A stretch of DNA of 64,000 nt. It comes from Akkermansia sp. GTDB taxonomy: Bacteria > Verrucomicrobiota > Verrucomicrobiia > Verrucomicrobiales > Akkermansiaceae. The stretch covers positions 1 to 64,000 of the forward strand of contig JAKSOV010000002.1 in NCBI GenBank assembly GCA_024405415.1, in the 5' to 3' direction. The position numbers and the translations under genes were made by a program. Positions 18,483 to 25,804 of the stretch are shown here, in pieces. Under the pieces are notes generated by a model, which did not search any database, had not been told where the DNA came from, and saw nothing but the letters and a program-made list of their open reading frames with translations. Position 1 is the first letter of the stretch. Each line of letters starts with the position of its first letter.

Positions 18483-18698
18483 CGACAAAGGGGGATTTGT
18501 CGGGATTTACTAGGTACTATGTACTAGGTACTATTTATCAAGTTCGGCGGCTGACGCCGCGAGATAACGAAACTGTTCTGACGCTTGCGTCAGAACAGTT
18601 TTCCTGTCCTTGCGGCGGAGCCGCACTCTATTCAAAAATAGTACATAGTACCTAGTACATAGTACCTAGTACATAGTAAATCTACAAATCCTCATTTA
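18483..18698. repeat. complete heptamer-array element (copy C)
   Basis: The left end is the stem-loop CGACAAA-GGGGG-ATTTGTCG (18483-18502) and an array of three heptamers (TACTAGG, TACTATG, TACTAGG). The core has GCGGC-TGAC-GCCGC (18547-18560), a 15-bp-arm hairpin (18570-18601) and GCGGC-GGA-GCCGC (18612-18624). The right array has five heptamers in inverted orientation (GTACATA, GTACCTA alternating, 18635-18682), then ACAAATCCTCATTT. The element ends at the stop codon of the FAH-family gene. Confidence 0.85.
18570..18603. terminator. terminator-like core hairpin of element copy C
   Basis: AAACTGTTCTGACGC pairs perfectly with GCGTCAGAACAGTTT around a TT loop and is followed by TTCC. It reads as a terminator on both strands, but no intact gene on the plus side needs one. 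Confidence 0.7.
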
Positions 18699-19568
18699 TT
18701 ACTCCGCTTCCACCACCTGCTTCACGCTGCCGATGGCGGGGCAGGAGAACTCGACGATGTCGCCGGGCTTGAGGTAGCAGGGGGGATTCATCCCCATGCC
18801 GACGCCGCCGGGGGTGCCCGTGGAGACCACATCGCCGGGATTGAGCGTCAGGAAGCGGGAGACATAGGCCACCAGCTCCGCCACGGGCATGATTAAGTCC
18901 GCGGTCGAAGCCTTTTGGCGCAGCTCGCCGTTCACGCGCAGCTCCAGCTCGAGGTGGTCGGGGTCGTGAATCTCATCCTTAGTGACGAGCACGGGACCGA
19001 AGGGGGCGAAGGTGTCGTAGCTCTTGCCCTTGGTCCACTGCCCGCCGTGCTCCAGCTGGTAGGAGCGCTCGGAGTAGTCGCACATGAGCGTGTAGCCCGC
19101 GATGGCGCGCTTGGCCTCCGCGGCATCCGCGTTGTGCAGTGTATCACCGATGATGACTGCCAGCTCCACCTCGTAGTCCAGCTTGCTCGCGCCCGAGGGG
19201 TTGAGCACATAGGAGAGGTCGGACGCAATGGCGCTCACGGATTTCAGGAAAAGGGAGGGTTCGGTGGGCTCATCGCCGCTGAACTCCATGGCATGTGCCT
19301 TGTAGCACTTGCCGAGGCAGGCGATGGTGCCGGGCTGCATGTGCAGGGCGGAGGAAAGTACCAGCCCGCCCATGTCCACGGGCACGCCGTCCGCCGCGCC
19401 CTTGGCAATCCACGTCTCAATCTCCTTGCGGAGTTTCTTGCCCTCGGGGCACATGGCGGCCCACAGCTGCTCCTCCTGTGCGGTTACATCGATAAAGCAG
19501 TTGCGCTTGGGTACCCAGAGGCCGATGACGCTCTCGCCGTCCTCGTCCGCGTAATATTGAAGTCTCAT
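18699..19568 (-). CDS. fumarylacetoacetate hydrolase family protein
   Basis: 289 residues. The family core is clear: GDEPTEPSLFLKSVSAI, then KLDYEVELAVIIGDTLHN with the metal-binding acidic residues, YTLMCDYSERSYQ, and near the end GDVVSTGTPGGVGMG. Members include 2-hydroxyhepta-2,4-diene-1,7-dioate isomerases, acylpyruvases and oxaloacetate tautomerases, and the substrate cannot be chosen from sequence. It is preceded on the minus strand by a lipoprotein gene 15 bp upstream. Confidence 0.9.
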   Translation of the reverse strand: MRLQYYADEDGESVIGLWVPKRNCFIDVTAQEEQLWAAMCPEGKKLRKEIETWIAKGAADGVPVDMGGLVLSSALHMQPGTIACLGKCYKAHAMEFSGDEPTEPSLFLKSVSAIASDLSYVLNPSGASKLDYEVELAVIIGDTLHNADAAEAKRAIAGYTLMCDYSERSYQLEHGGQWTKGKSYDTFAPFGPVLVTKDEIHDPDHLELELRVNGELRQKASTADLIMPVAELVAYVSRFLTLNPGDVVSTGTPGGVGMGMNPPCYLKPGDIVEFSCPAIGSVKQVVEAE

Positions 19569-19583
19569 GGTCGTTGAAAAGGC

Positions 19584-20204
19584 TTAATAGTTGTTCCAGT
19601 CGTCAATGGTATCGGGCACGTCCTGAATGGAGGCGGGCACAGTGTCGGGGGCGGTCGGCTCGGGGATAGCGGGCGTCTCGCCCTCGGGCAGCACGGTGGT
19701 GTCCACCGCAGCGGGTGTTTCATCCGCCGTCGGCATCTCGGGCGCGGCAGGTTCTTCCTGCTCGGGGATGGTGTCGTCCGTGGTGGTCTCTTCGGTTGCC
19801 TCCTCGGTGACCACCTGCTCCTGCGCCTCGGGTGCGGCGATGTCGCGGTAGAGGAAGACGCGGTCGCCCTGCACAACCGTGCCGGAGCGGATGTCCGCCG
19901 CAATCATGTTGTTGCGCGAACCACCCGCGGCGGAGACGCAGAGGTTGCCTACTCGGTCATTGGAGCCGTCCGCAGGGTGGGTGATGAGCGTGGTTCCCGC
20001 GGGGGGGACGGGGCCGAGCATGCGGAGCAAGGCAAAGCCCTGCTCGGGGTACACCTGGTGCACGGCGCCGAGGTGCAGCGGCGGCGGAATGACCACCTTT
20101 TCGTCCTGCTGCTCCTTCTCCCCATCGCCATCCTGCTGTTGCAGCAGGTCGCAGCCCGTCAACAGGACGAGGGCAGAGAAACAAAGGAGCACGCGCATCT
20201 TCAT
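19584..20204 (-). CDS. lipoprotein of unknown function
   Basis: 206 residues from the ATG at 20204, with a lipoprotein signal (MKMRVLLCFSALVLLTGC). A small beta-rich domain (about 37-110: LHLGAVHQVYPEQGFALLRM, then TTLITHPADGSNDRVG) is followed by a long Pro/Glu/Thr-rich tail. The start is set by the lipobox and by a promoter that ends 7 nt before this ATG; an upstream in-frame start would add 17 residues that do not suit a signal peptide. No family is recognised. Confidence 0.82.
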   Translation of the reverse strand: MKMRVLLCFSALVLLTGCDLLQQQDGDGEKEQQDEKVVIPPPLHLGAVHQVYPEQGFALLRMLGPVPPAGTTLITHPADGSNDRVGNLCVSAAGGSRNNMIAADIRSGTVVQGDRVFLYRDIAAPEAQEQVVTEEATEETTTDDTIPEQEEPAAPEMPTADETPAAVDTTVLPEGETPAIPEPTAPDTVPASIQDVPDTIDDWNNY

Positions 20205-20211
20205 GAGGCCG

Positions 20212-20240
20212 AGCCTACACGATTTTTCCGCCGCCGTCAA
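20212..20240 (-). promoter_or_regulatory. promoter of the lipoprotein gene
   Basis: On the minus strand TTGACG (20240-20235), a 17-bp spacer, TAGGCT (20217-20212). The ATG at 20204 follows after 7 nt, so a leaderless mRNA is predicted. Confidence 0.7.
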
Positions 20241-20440
20241 GCGCGCAACGCGCATGCGGAAAGGTGCATGTTTGATGCCATATGTCGGATAAATGTGGAG
20301 TCGTAGGGATGAGTCAGATTTAAGATTTAGGATGTACTAAGCATGAAGATTGCGCAGCATAGCCGCGCGGGAGAGGAAGCGGTATTGTCAGATGAGCCTT
20401 TATTGAGCTGCAGTATGTGATGGCAAAGTCCCCAATACAT

Positions 20441-21337
20441 TCATTTGCGTACAATCAGCATAATCCCGCTCAAAATGAGTAGGACGCCGCAGATGATGCG
20501 CAGCGTCAGGGACTCCGCAAAGAAGGTGACGCCGAAGAAGATGGCCACCAGAGGCTCCGCCGAGCCGAGGATGGAGAGTCGCACCGCGCCGATGCGGTGC
20601 AGGGCGCGTGTAAAGGTCTCCAGCGAGACGATGGTGGGGATGAGTGCGATGCCCAGCATACAGCCCCAATGCAGCGGCGCGTGCGGCAGTTGGGCAGTGC
20701 CTTCCAAGAGCAAGCGGACGGTGAAAAGGCCCATGCTCATCAGCATGACATAAAAGGTCAGCACCTCGGCCCGCAGCGTGCGAACGGAGGGAATGTGGCG
20801 CACGCCGAGGATATAGAGCGCATAGAACGCTGCGGAGGCCAGAGCCCACGCAACGCCGCGCAGGTCGAGCACGGCTCCGTTGCCGCCGCGGTAGAGCAGG
20901 GCGATACCCACCGAGGAGGCAGCCAAGGCCGCCAGCAGCCGCCACGACAGTTTCTCGCCGAAGAAACACACCGAGAGCAGCGTCACCATGGCGGGGTACA
21001 CGTAGAGAATGGTACAGGCCAGCCCGCCGTCTATGTAGAGAAAGGCCGAGTAGAGCGCCAGCGAGGACGCGCCGAAAAGCAGCCCCAGCACAGCCACGGG
21101 CAGCCATGCCGCCCGCGGCAGGGCAAAAGGAAAGAGCTTTTTTACGCCCACGGCGAGCAGCACATACAGCGGCAGCGCCAGCAGATAGCGCCAGAACAGC
21201 ACGGAGCTCACGCCCACTCCCGCATGCAGCAGCGGCAGAGAGAAAAGCGGGTTGGTAGCATAGCAGACATTGGCCAACAGCCCCAGCGCATAGCCCGAGG
21301 CCAAGCAAATTCTCTCTTTTTCCGCCTGTTTTGGCAT
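20441..21337 (-). CDS. EamA/DMT-family transporter
   Basis: 298-residue inner-membrane protein with about ten hydrophobic helices and the two EamA halves of the drug/metabolite transporter superfamily (VLFWRYLLALPLYVLL in half one; RLSILGSAEPLVAIFFGVTFF in half two). The substrate is unknown; relatives export amino acids or other metabolites. The promoter TTGACA-16-TAGAAT lies on the minus strand, with 9 nt between the -10 box and the ATG. The 185 bp downstream (20256-20440) hold no recognisable gene. Confidence 0.9.
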   Translation of the reverse strand: MPKQAEKERICLASGYALGLLANVCYATNPLFSLPLLHAGVGVSSVLFWRYLLALPLYVLLAVGVKKLFPFALPRAAWLPVAVLGLLFGASSLALYSAFLYIDGGLACTILYVYPAMVTLLSVCFFGEKLSWRLLAALAASSVGIALLYRGGNGAVLDLRGVAWALASAAFYALYILGVRHIPSVRTLRAEVLTFYVMLMSMGLFTVRLLLEGTAQLPHAPLHWGCMLGIALIPTIVSLETFTRALHRIGAVRLSILGSAEPLVAIFFGVTFFAESLTLRIICGVLLILSGIMLIVRK

Positions 21338-21346
21338 GTCCGCGCC

Positions 21347-21374
21347 ATTCTATCACGCGAAAAAACGCTGTCAA
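21347..21374 (-). promoter_or_regulatory. promoter of the EamA transporter gene
   Basis: TTGACA (21374-21369), a 16-bp spacer, TAGAAT (21352-21347) on the minus strand. The start codon is 9 nt further on. Confidence 0.7.
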
Positions 21375-21452
21375 GTGGCAAGAAAACCGATTTTTTTACG
21401 AAAAATGCTTGCCTTTTCCTAAATAAAGGCGTACACTCTCGGCACACCACCT

Positions 21453-21540
21453 GGGCAGGTGTCTGAGTGGTCGAAAGAGCACGATTGGAAATCGTGTGTA
21501 CGTCAAAAGCGTACCGAGGGTTCGAATCCCTCCCTGTCCG
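21453..21540 (+). tRNA. tRNA-Ser (anticodon GGA)
   Basis: 88 nt with acceptor arms GGGCAGG and CCTGTCC (one G-U pair), discriminator G as in bacterial serine tRNAs, and a long variable arm (GTACGTC...GCGTAC). The T-arm is AGGGTTCGAATCCCT. The anticodon stem ACGAT/ATCGT encloses TTGGAAA, giving anticodon GGA. It is class II, as expected for serine. Confidence 0.96.
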
Positions 21541-21543
21541 TTG

Positions 21544-21577
21544 AACCCCGGCAAGTTGCAAAACTTGCCGGGGTTTT
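21544..21577 (+). terminator. terminator of the tRNA-Ser gene
   Basis: AACCCCGGCAAGTT, loop GCAA, AACTTGCCGGGGTT, then TTG. It is a 14-bp perfect stem starting 4 nt after the tRNA. Confidence 0.9.
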
Positions 21578-21601
21578 GCGTCGGGGAGGGGAGAAGAGGG
21601 G

Positions 21602-21832
21602 AAATGGGGATTTGTAAGTACAATGTACAAAGTACGAAGTACAAATCATTGAATAGAGTGCGGCTTCCGTCTTCGCCTACGGCTACGCCGAGACAAGCCG
21701 CCGCAAGGATTGGTAACTCGTTCTGACGCAAGCGTCAGAACGAGTTTTTATCCCGCGGCGTCAGCCGCCTAATTTTTTGATTTGTACATTGTACATTGTA
21801 CTTTGTACATCTCGACAAATCCCCATTTGTCG
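21602..21832. repeat. complete heptamer-array element (copy D)
   Basis: The left array has four 7-bp units (AAGTACA, ATGTACA, AAGTACG, AAGTACA). The core holds a large GCGGCTT...AAGCCGC hairpin (21660-21701), a 15-bp-arm hairpin (21715-21746) with TTT after it, and GCGGC-GTCA-GCCGC (21755-21768). The right array is in inverted orientation (TTGTACA, TTGTACA, TTGTACT, TTGTACA), then the stem-loop CGACAAATCCCCATTTGTCG (21813-21832). It has the plan of copy C with different sequence in almost every part. Confidence 0.85.
21715..21749. terminator. terminator-like core hairpin of element copy D
   Basis: AACTCGTTCTGACGC and GCGTCAGAACGAGTT form a perfect 15-bp stem with an AA loop and a T-run. Compared with copy C the stem bases differ on both sides, so pairing is kept. 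Confidence 0.7.
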
Positions 21833-21843
21833 CCCCCTCGCCA

Positions 21844-21885
21844 CAACAAAATCCCCTGCTCGCGGAGGAGCAGGGGATTTTGTTG
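21844..21885 (-). terminator. terminator of the DAHP synthase gene
   Basis: CAACAAAATCCCCTGCTC pairs with GAGCAGGGGATTTTGTTG around a 6-nt loop. It lies 20 bp after the stop codon on the minus strand. Confidence 0.85.
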
Positions 21886-21905
21886 AGAGTGAGCTGTTGA
21901 GACCC

Positions 21906-22976
21906 TTACGCCTGTGCCTTCTTGGCGCGGCGGGCGCGGACGCCCGCGGCGAGGGTGTCGAACATGGCGAGGGTGCCGTCCCAGTCGATGCAGGCATCGG
22001 TGATGCTGACGCCGTATTGCAGGGGCTTGACGCACTTCTGGTTGCCGGCGTTGATGTTGCTCTCAATCATGACGGCGCCGATGTGTTCCTCGCCCGCGGC
22101 AAGCTGGTCGGCGATATCCTGCGCCACGGCGGGCTGGTTCTGCCACTTCTTGTGGCTGTTGCCGTGGGAGCAGTCAATCATGATGCTGTTGGTGATGCCG
22201 GACTTATTCTGCAGTTCCCACGCGGCCTGCACGTGCTCACTGCTGTAGTTCGGGCCCTGAGAGGAGCCGCGGAGGATGAGGTGGCAGTTCTCGTTGCCCG
22301 CTGTGGAGACAATGGCTGAGACGCCCTCTTTTGTAACGGAGAGGAAGCAGTGCGGGTGGGCGGCGGAGATGATGCCGTCCACGGCGACCTGGACGTTACC
22401 GCCCGTGCCGTTCTTGAAGCCGATGGGCATGGAGAGGCCGCTGGCCAGCTCTCGGTGTACTTGGCTTTCTGTGGTGCGGGCGCCGATGGCTCCCCATGCA
22501 ATGAGGTCGCTGATGTACTGAGGCGTGATGACGTCGAGGAACTCCGTGGCGGCGGGCACGCCCATCTCCGCAAGGCGGAGGAGGAGGCCGCGGCTCATGC
22601 GCAGACCGCTGTTGATGTTGTAGGTCTCATCCATGAAGGGGTCGTTGATAAGCCCCTTCCAGCCCACGGTGGTGCGGGGCTTTTCAAAGTAGACGCGCAT
22701 GATGAGCAGCAGGTCATCCTCATACTTCTTGCGCGCGGCAGCCAGGCGGCCGGCGTAGTCGATGGCGGCACCCGTGTCGTGGATGGAGCAGGGACCCACC
22801 ATCACGGCGAGGCGGTCGTCCTCGCCCGTGAGAATTTTGCTGAACTCCTCGCGCGTCTCAAAGACGAGCTTGGCAGCGCCTTCGCTCGCAGGAAAATCCT
22901 GCATGAGGATGGCGGGGGAAATCAGCGGGCGGATGTTCGTGATGCGAACGTCGTCAGTCTTGAAGAAATCCATCAT
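21906..22976 (-). CDS. 3-deoxy-7-phosphoheptulonate synthase (DAHP synthase, AroF/G/H type)
   Basis: First step of the shikimate pathway, from phosphoenolpyruvate and erythrose 4-phosphate. The 356 residues show the class I motifs LAVMVGPCSIHD, RVYFEKPRTTVGWKG, GARTTESQVHRELASGLS, GFKNGTGG, and MIDCSHGNSHK with metal ligands. Start is one of two adjacent ATG codons (22976 or 22973). The gene lies 6 bp after a prepilin gene on the same strand and has no visible promoter of its own, so it is probably co-transcribed from the pilin promoter. Confidence 0.96.
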   Translation of the reverse strand: MMDFFKTDDVRITNIRPLISPAILMQDFPASEGAAKLVFETREEFSKILTGEDDRLAVMVGPCSIHDTGAAIDYAGRLAAARKKYEDDLLLIMRVYFEKPRTTVGWKGLINDPFMDETYNINSGLRMSRGLLLRLAEMGVPAATEFLDVITPQYISDLIAWGAIGARTTESQVHRELASGLSMPIGFKNGTGGNVQVAVDGIISAAHPHCFLSVTKEGVSAIVSTAGNENCHLILRGSSQGPNYSSEHVQAAWELQNKSGITNSIMIDCSHGNSHKKWQNQPAVAQDIADQLAAGEEHIGAVMIESNINAGNQKCVKPLQYGVSITDACIDWDGTLAMFDTLAAGVRARRAKKAQA

Positions 22977-22982
22977 GCCTCG

Positions 22983-23657
22983 TTACTTCGCGTTCTTCCA
23001 GGAGTAGATGTTGTCTTCAATCGACTCTTCCTCTGCCTCGGCGGCAGCGCCCTTGGCGGGCTTGCGGGTACCCGCGGTGGAGGAGGTCATGCCCATGCCT
23101 TCGCCGTCGGAGCCGAGGCTGTACACGAGGCACTTCTTACCGCGGAAGCGCTTCTTGGCGTTGAAGGGGTCAATGCAGCCCTTTTCTTCCTCACAGAGCA
23201 CCACCTGATAGGAGTGGCCCCATGGGTCGTAGAAGTTGATGCCGTCGGAGGAGTCAATGTAGAGGCCGTCGAAGGGCTTGTCCTGCTCATCGGAGCGGAG
23301 GTAGGTGTCGCGGGTGACGTTGAGGCGATTGTCGTCGTCCTCCTCGCGGTTGGTGAGAATCTGGATAAGGCGGGCATCCTTGCCGGCGCTGGTCTCAAGG
23401 TAAATCTGGTCCTTCTTGTCGGGCTCAACTTCCTTGGCATCGTAGGGCAGCATGCCGTTGTTGTCCTGAGCGTAGCGGGTGACGCCTTCCACAATGTCGA
23501 GACAGGCCTTCTTGGCGGCCGTGCCCTTGGCGTTGTCCTGAATGCTCATGTAGGTGGGGTAGGCGATGCTGGCGAGTGTGGCGAGAATCGCGATGACGAT
23601 AATCAGCTCAATCAGGGTGAAACCCTTGCGGCTGTGGGGGAGAAAGCTCTTTTTCAT
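22983..23657 (-). CDS. type II secretion/type IV pilin-like protein with N-methylation site
   Basis: 224 residues. The prepilin peptidase site and first helix are classical (KGFTLIELIIVIAILATLASIAY; Glu at +5). The rest resembles the pseudopilins of Planctomycetes and Verrucomicrobia: YDPWGHSYQVVL is close to the DPWGxPY pattern of PulG-like proteins, and YSLGSDGEGMG is the usual calcium-site region. The tail (about 195-224) is acidic. No secretion or pilus genes are adjacent, so it is an isolated minor pilin. It precedes DAHP synthase by 6 bp. Confidence 0.9.
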   Translation of the reverse strand: MKKSFLPHSRKGFTLIELIIVIAILATLASIAYPTYMSIQDNAKGTAAKKACLDIVEGVTRYAQDNNGMLPYDAKEVEPDKKDQIYLETSAGKDARLIQILTNREEDDDNRLNVTRDTYLRSDEQDKPFDGLYIDSSDGINFYDPWGHSYQVVLCEEEKGCIDPFNAKKRFRGKKCLVYSLGSDGEGMGMTSSTAGTRKPAKGAAAEAEEESIEDNIYSWKNAK

Positions 23658-23665
23658 ACAGCGCT

Positions 23666-23694
23666 ATCGTAGCAGATGGCGGATAGCGGCGCAA
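23666..23694 (-). promoter_or_regulatory. promoter of the prepilin-DAHP synthase pair
   Basis: On the minus strand TTGCGC (23694-23689), a 17-bp spacer, TACGAT (23671-23666), then 8 nt to the ATG at 23657. A leaderless mRNA is predicted. Confidence 0.68.
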
Positions 23695-23733
23695 GCAGAA
23701 AGAACGTTATATCGCGCTTCCTCCGTTCTTTTT

Positions 23734-24573
23734 TTATCGCTTGCGCAACACGCCGTATTTGGGGGAGAAGAGGTAGGCCAGCAGGAAGGCTGCTCCCAGC
23801 ACGAGGGCGATGCAGGCCCCGAGGTGCCAACCCAGGGGGTAGGAGAGGAAGAAGGCGAGCACGGAGCCGCCGCCGCCCAACAGACCGCTGCCCCAAAAGA
23901 TGGTATTCGTCCTGTCCGTGAGCAGGCAGAGCGTGGCGGCGGGAGCCACGAGCAGACCGATGGTGAGGAAGGCCCCCACGGCTTGCAGGGAGGAGACGAG
24001 TACCAGAATGATGAGCGCGAAGCCGCCGTAGTGGATGGCGCGCACAGGGATGCCCATGGTCTGCGCGGCGCGCGGGTCGAAAAGGGTCATCAGCAGCGGA
24101 CGACGGAAGGCGGTGAGCAGCAGCACGGCGAGCGCGGCGGTGGTGTAGGAGATGAGCAGCTCGCTGTCGCCCATGCTCATGATGCTGCCGAACAACCAGT
24201 CATCCACCTTCTGCTGCAGCCCGAGCTGCACGAGGATGATGTAGCCCACGGCAAAGGCCGTTGTATGGAGCACGGAGAGGGCGGTGTCCTGCGAGGTGCG
24301 CCCCGTGCGGGAGACGAAGAGCGAACCCAAGCCCACCATGAGCCCCGCGAACACCGCGCCGAGCAGCACGGAGAGCACGGAGAGCCCGAAGAGCAGGATG
24401 GCCAGCGCCATGCCCGGCAGCAGCGCGCAGGAGATGGTGCCGATTTGCAGCGCGGATTTGCGCAGGACAACGAGCGCGCTCACATAGCCGTTGGCGAAGC
24501 CGATGACGGCGCAGGTCCACAGGCTGCGCTGCGCGAGCGGTTCTTGCAGGAACTGGAGAAAATCGTGCATCAT
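23734..24573 (-). CDS. metal ABC transporter permease (ZnuB/MntB type)
   Basis: 279-residue inner-membrane protein with eight or nine helices and the ABC-3 family pattern (AVIGFANGYVSALVVLRKSALQ at the N-terminus, VVSSLQAVGAFLTIGLLVAPAATLCLLTDR in the middle). It forms the channel for Zn2+ or Mn2+ with the ATPase encoded upstream. The first codon overlaps the end of the ATPase gene by 4 bp, and it is the last gene of a four-gene operon. Zinc is favoured by the histidine-rich proteins of the operon, but manganese is not excluded. Confidence 0.92.
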   Translation of the reverse strand: MMHDFLQFLQEPLAQRSLWTCAVIGFANGYVSALVVLRKSALQIGTISCALLPGMALAILLFGLSVLSVLLGAVFAGLMVGLGSLFVSRTGRTSQDTALSVLHTTAFAVGYIILVQLGLQQKVDDWLFGSIMSMGDSELLISYTTAALAVLLLTAFRRPLLMTLFDPRAAQTMGIPVRAIHYGGFALIILVLVSSLQAVGAFLTIGLLVAPAATLCLLTDRTNTIFWGSGLLGGGGSVLAFFLSYPLGWHLGACIALVLGAAFLLAYLFSPKYGVLRKR

Positions 24574-25367
24574 CGGGCGGTGGGCAGGTGGGGGGTGGCG
24601 GCACCGAAGAGCGGTGTCAGCAGTTCGGGGGTGAGGACATCCTTCGTGTCACCGAAGGCGACGGCGCGGCGGTGCAGCAGCAGGGCTTTATCGAAGATAG
24701 CGGGAGCGGAGGTGAGGTCGTGGTGCCCCGCGATGAGGAGCCGCCCTTCCGCCGCCAGCTCGCGCAACAGACGGGCGAGAGCTTCCATGCCGGGCACATC
24801 CAGCCCTGTGAAGGGTTCGTCCAGCAGCAGGATGTGGGCTTCCTGCGCCAGCGCGCGGGCGAGGAACACGCGCTGCTGCTGCCCGCCCGAGAGCGCGCCG
24901 ATTTGGCGGTCGCAGAGCGCGGTGAGCTTCATGGCCTCCAAGGCGCGCTCCACAATCTCGCGGTCGTGAACGGAAAAAGCCTTCCACGCCCCCAGGGCGG
25001 GGTAACGCCCCATCTCCACGAGCTCGCGGACGGTGAGCGGGAAACGCCAGTCCACCTCGTTGCGCTGGGGAACGTAGGCGATTTCGTGCTTGTGCTCGCG
25101 TAAGGGCTTGCCGTTCCACAGAATCGTGCCCGCCATGGGGCGGATGAGCCCTGCCAAGGTGTTCAGCAGGGTGGATTTGCCCGCGCCGTTGGGACCGATG
25201 AGCGCCATCGTGTGCCCGCACGCGGCTTCAAAGGAGACGTTCTCGAGGGCGACCTGCGCGCCGTAGCCCGCGCTCAGCCCCTCCACACGCAGGGTGTGGG
25301 GCGCGTGCGGGTGGTGTTGCCCGCAGCCCCAGCAGATGTGGTCGTGTTCGGGGTGTTCGGTTACCAT
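24570..25367 (-). CDS. metal ABC transporter ATP-binding protein with His/Cys-rich N-terminus
   Basis: 265 residues. Walker A is GPNGAGKST, the signature is LSGGQQQRVFLARAL, and Walker B is ILLLDEPFTGLD. Before the ABC domain there is an unusual extension of about 28 residues rich in His and Cys, HDHICWGCGQHHPHAPH (9-25), which could bind zinc and is not part of the usual family. The gene overlaps the His-rich gene upstream by 7 bp and the permease downstream by 4 bp. Confidence 0.93.
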   Translation of the reverse strand: MVTEHPEHDHICWGCGQHHPHAPHTLRVEGLSAGYGAQVALENVSFEAACGHTMALIGPNGAGKSTLLNTLAGLIRPMAGTILWNGKPLREHKHEIAYVPQRNEVDWRFPLTVRELVEMGRYPALGAWKAFSVHDREIVERALEAMKLTALCDRQIGALSGGQQQRVFLARALAQEAHILLLDEPFTGLDVPGMEALARLLRELAAEGRLLIAGHHDLTSAPAIFDKALLLHRRAVAFGDTKDVLTPELLTPLFGAATPHLPTAR

Positions 25368-25804
25368 GAGAAGCGGAAAAGGGTGTGGAGGGTTTTCTCA
25401 CCCCAGTGCGTGACGGAGCGTGTTTCGCGGCGGGGAACGTCGAGGGTGAGGGAGAGCGCATGCGTCCCCTCATCCTCCCATACAGCGACAACCTCGATAT
25501 CGTAGGTTTCGGCGGCGGGTAGGGTGAGCGTGGGTTCCCAGAGCGTGCCGACGCTGTCTGTTGCCGCCAGCACACGGTCGCCCAGCATCAGCTTGAGGGA
25601 GATGGTTGGGTGGCTGCTGAGAATCGCGGCGGGGACGCGGTAGGTGTCCGCATGGTCCTCCTCGGCGTGGGTGTGGTGCTCATGCCCGCAGCAGCAGGCG
25701 TGGTGGTGCTCGCTTTCTTCATGCGTGTGCATGAGGAAGGGCAGCGGCACCCCGGCGGCGAGGAGCCCGAGAGCAGTCAGGAAAGTGGCGGTGCGGGGAC
25801 TCAT
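25361..25804 (-). CDS. exported histidine-rich protein in the metal-uptake operon
   Basis: 147 residues with an N-terminal hydrophobic segment (TATFLTALGLLAAGVPLPFLM). Immediately after comes a metal-binding cluster (HTHEESEHHHACCCGHEHHTHAEEDHAD, about 26-53), then a small beta domain without known relatives (SLKLMLGDRVLAATDS, YDIEVVAVWED). It overlaps its neighbours by 4 and 7 bp. The cluster resembles the His-rich loops of ZnuA, and the ZnuA-like protein of this operon lacks such a loop, so the metal buffer may have become a separate protein. That link is inference. Confidence 0.78.
   Translation of the reverse strand: MSPRTATFLTALGLLAAGVPLPFLMHTHEESEHHHACCCGHEHHTHAEEDHADTYRVPAAILSSHPTISLKLMLGDRVLAATDSVGTLWEPTLTLPAAETYDIEVVAVWEDEGTHALSLTLDVPRRETRSVTHWGEKTLHTLFRFSW

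Noticed and set aside
18507-18690. Short tandem repeats as a CRISPR array
   Set aside because: The units are 7 bp without spacers, and no cas gene is near; they belong to the intergenic element.
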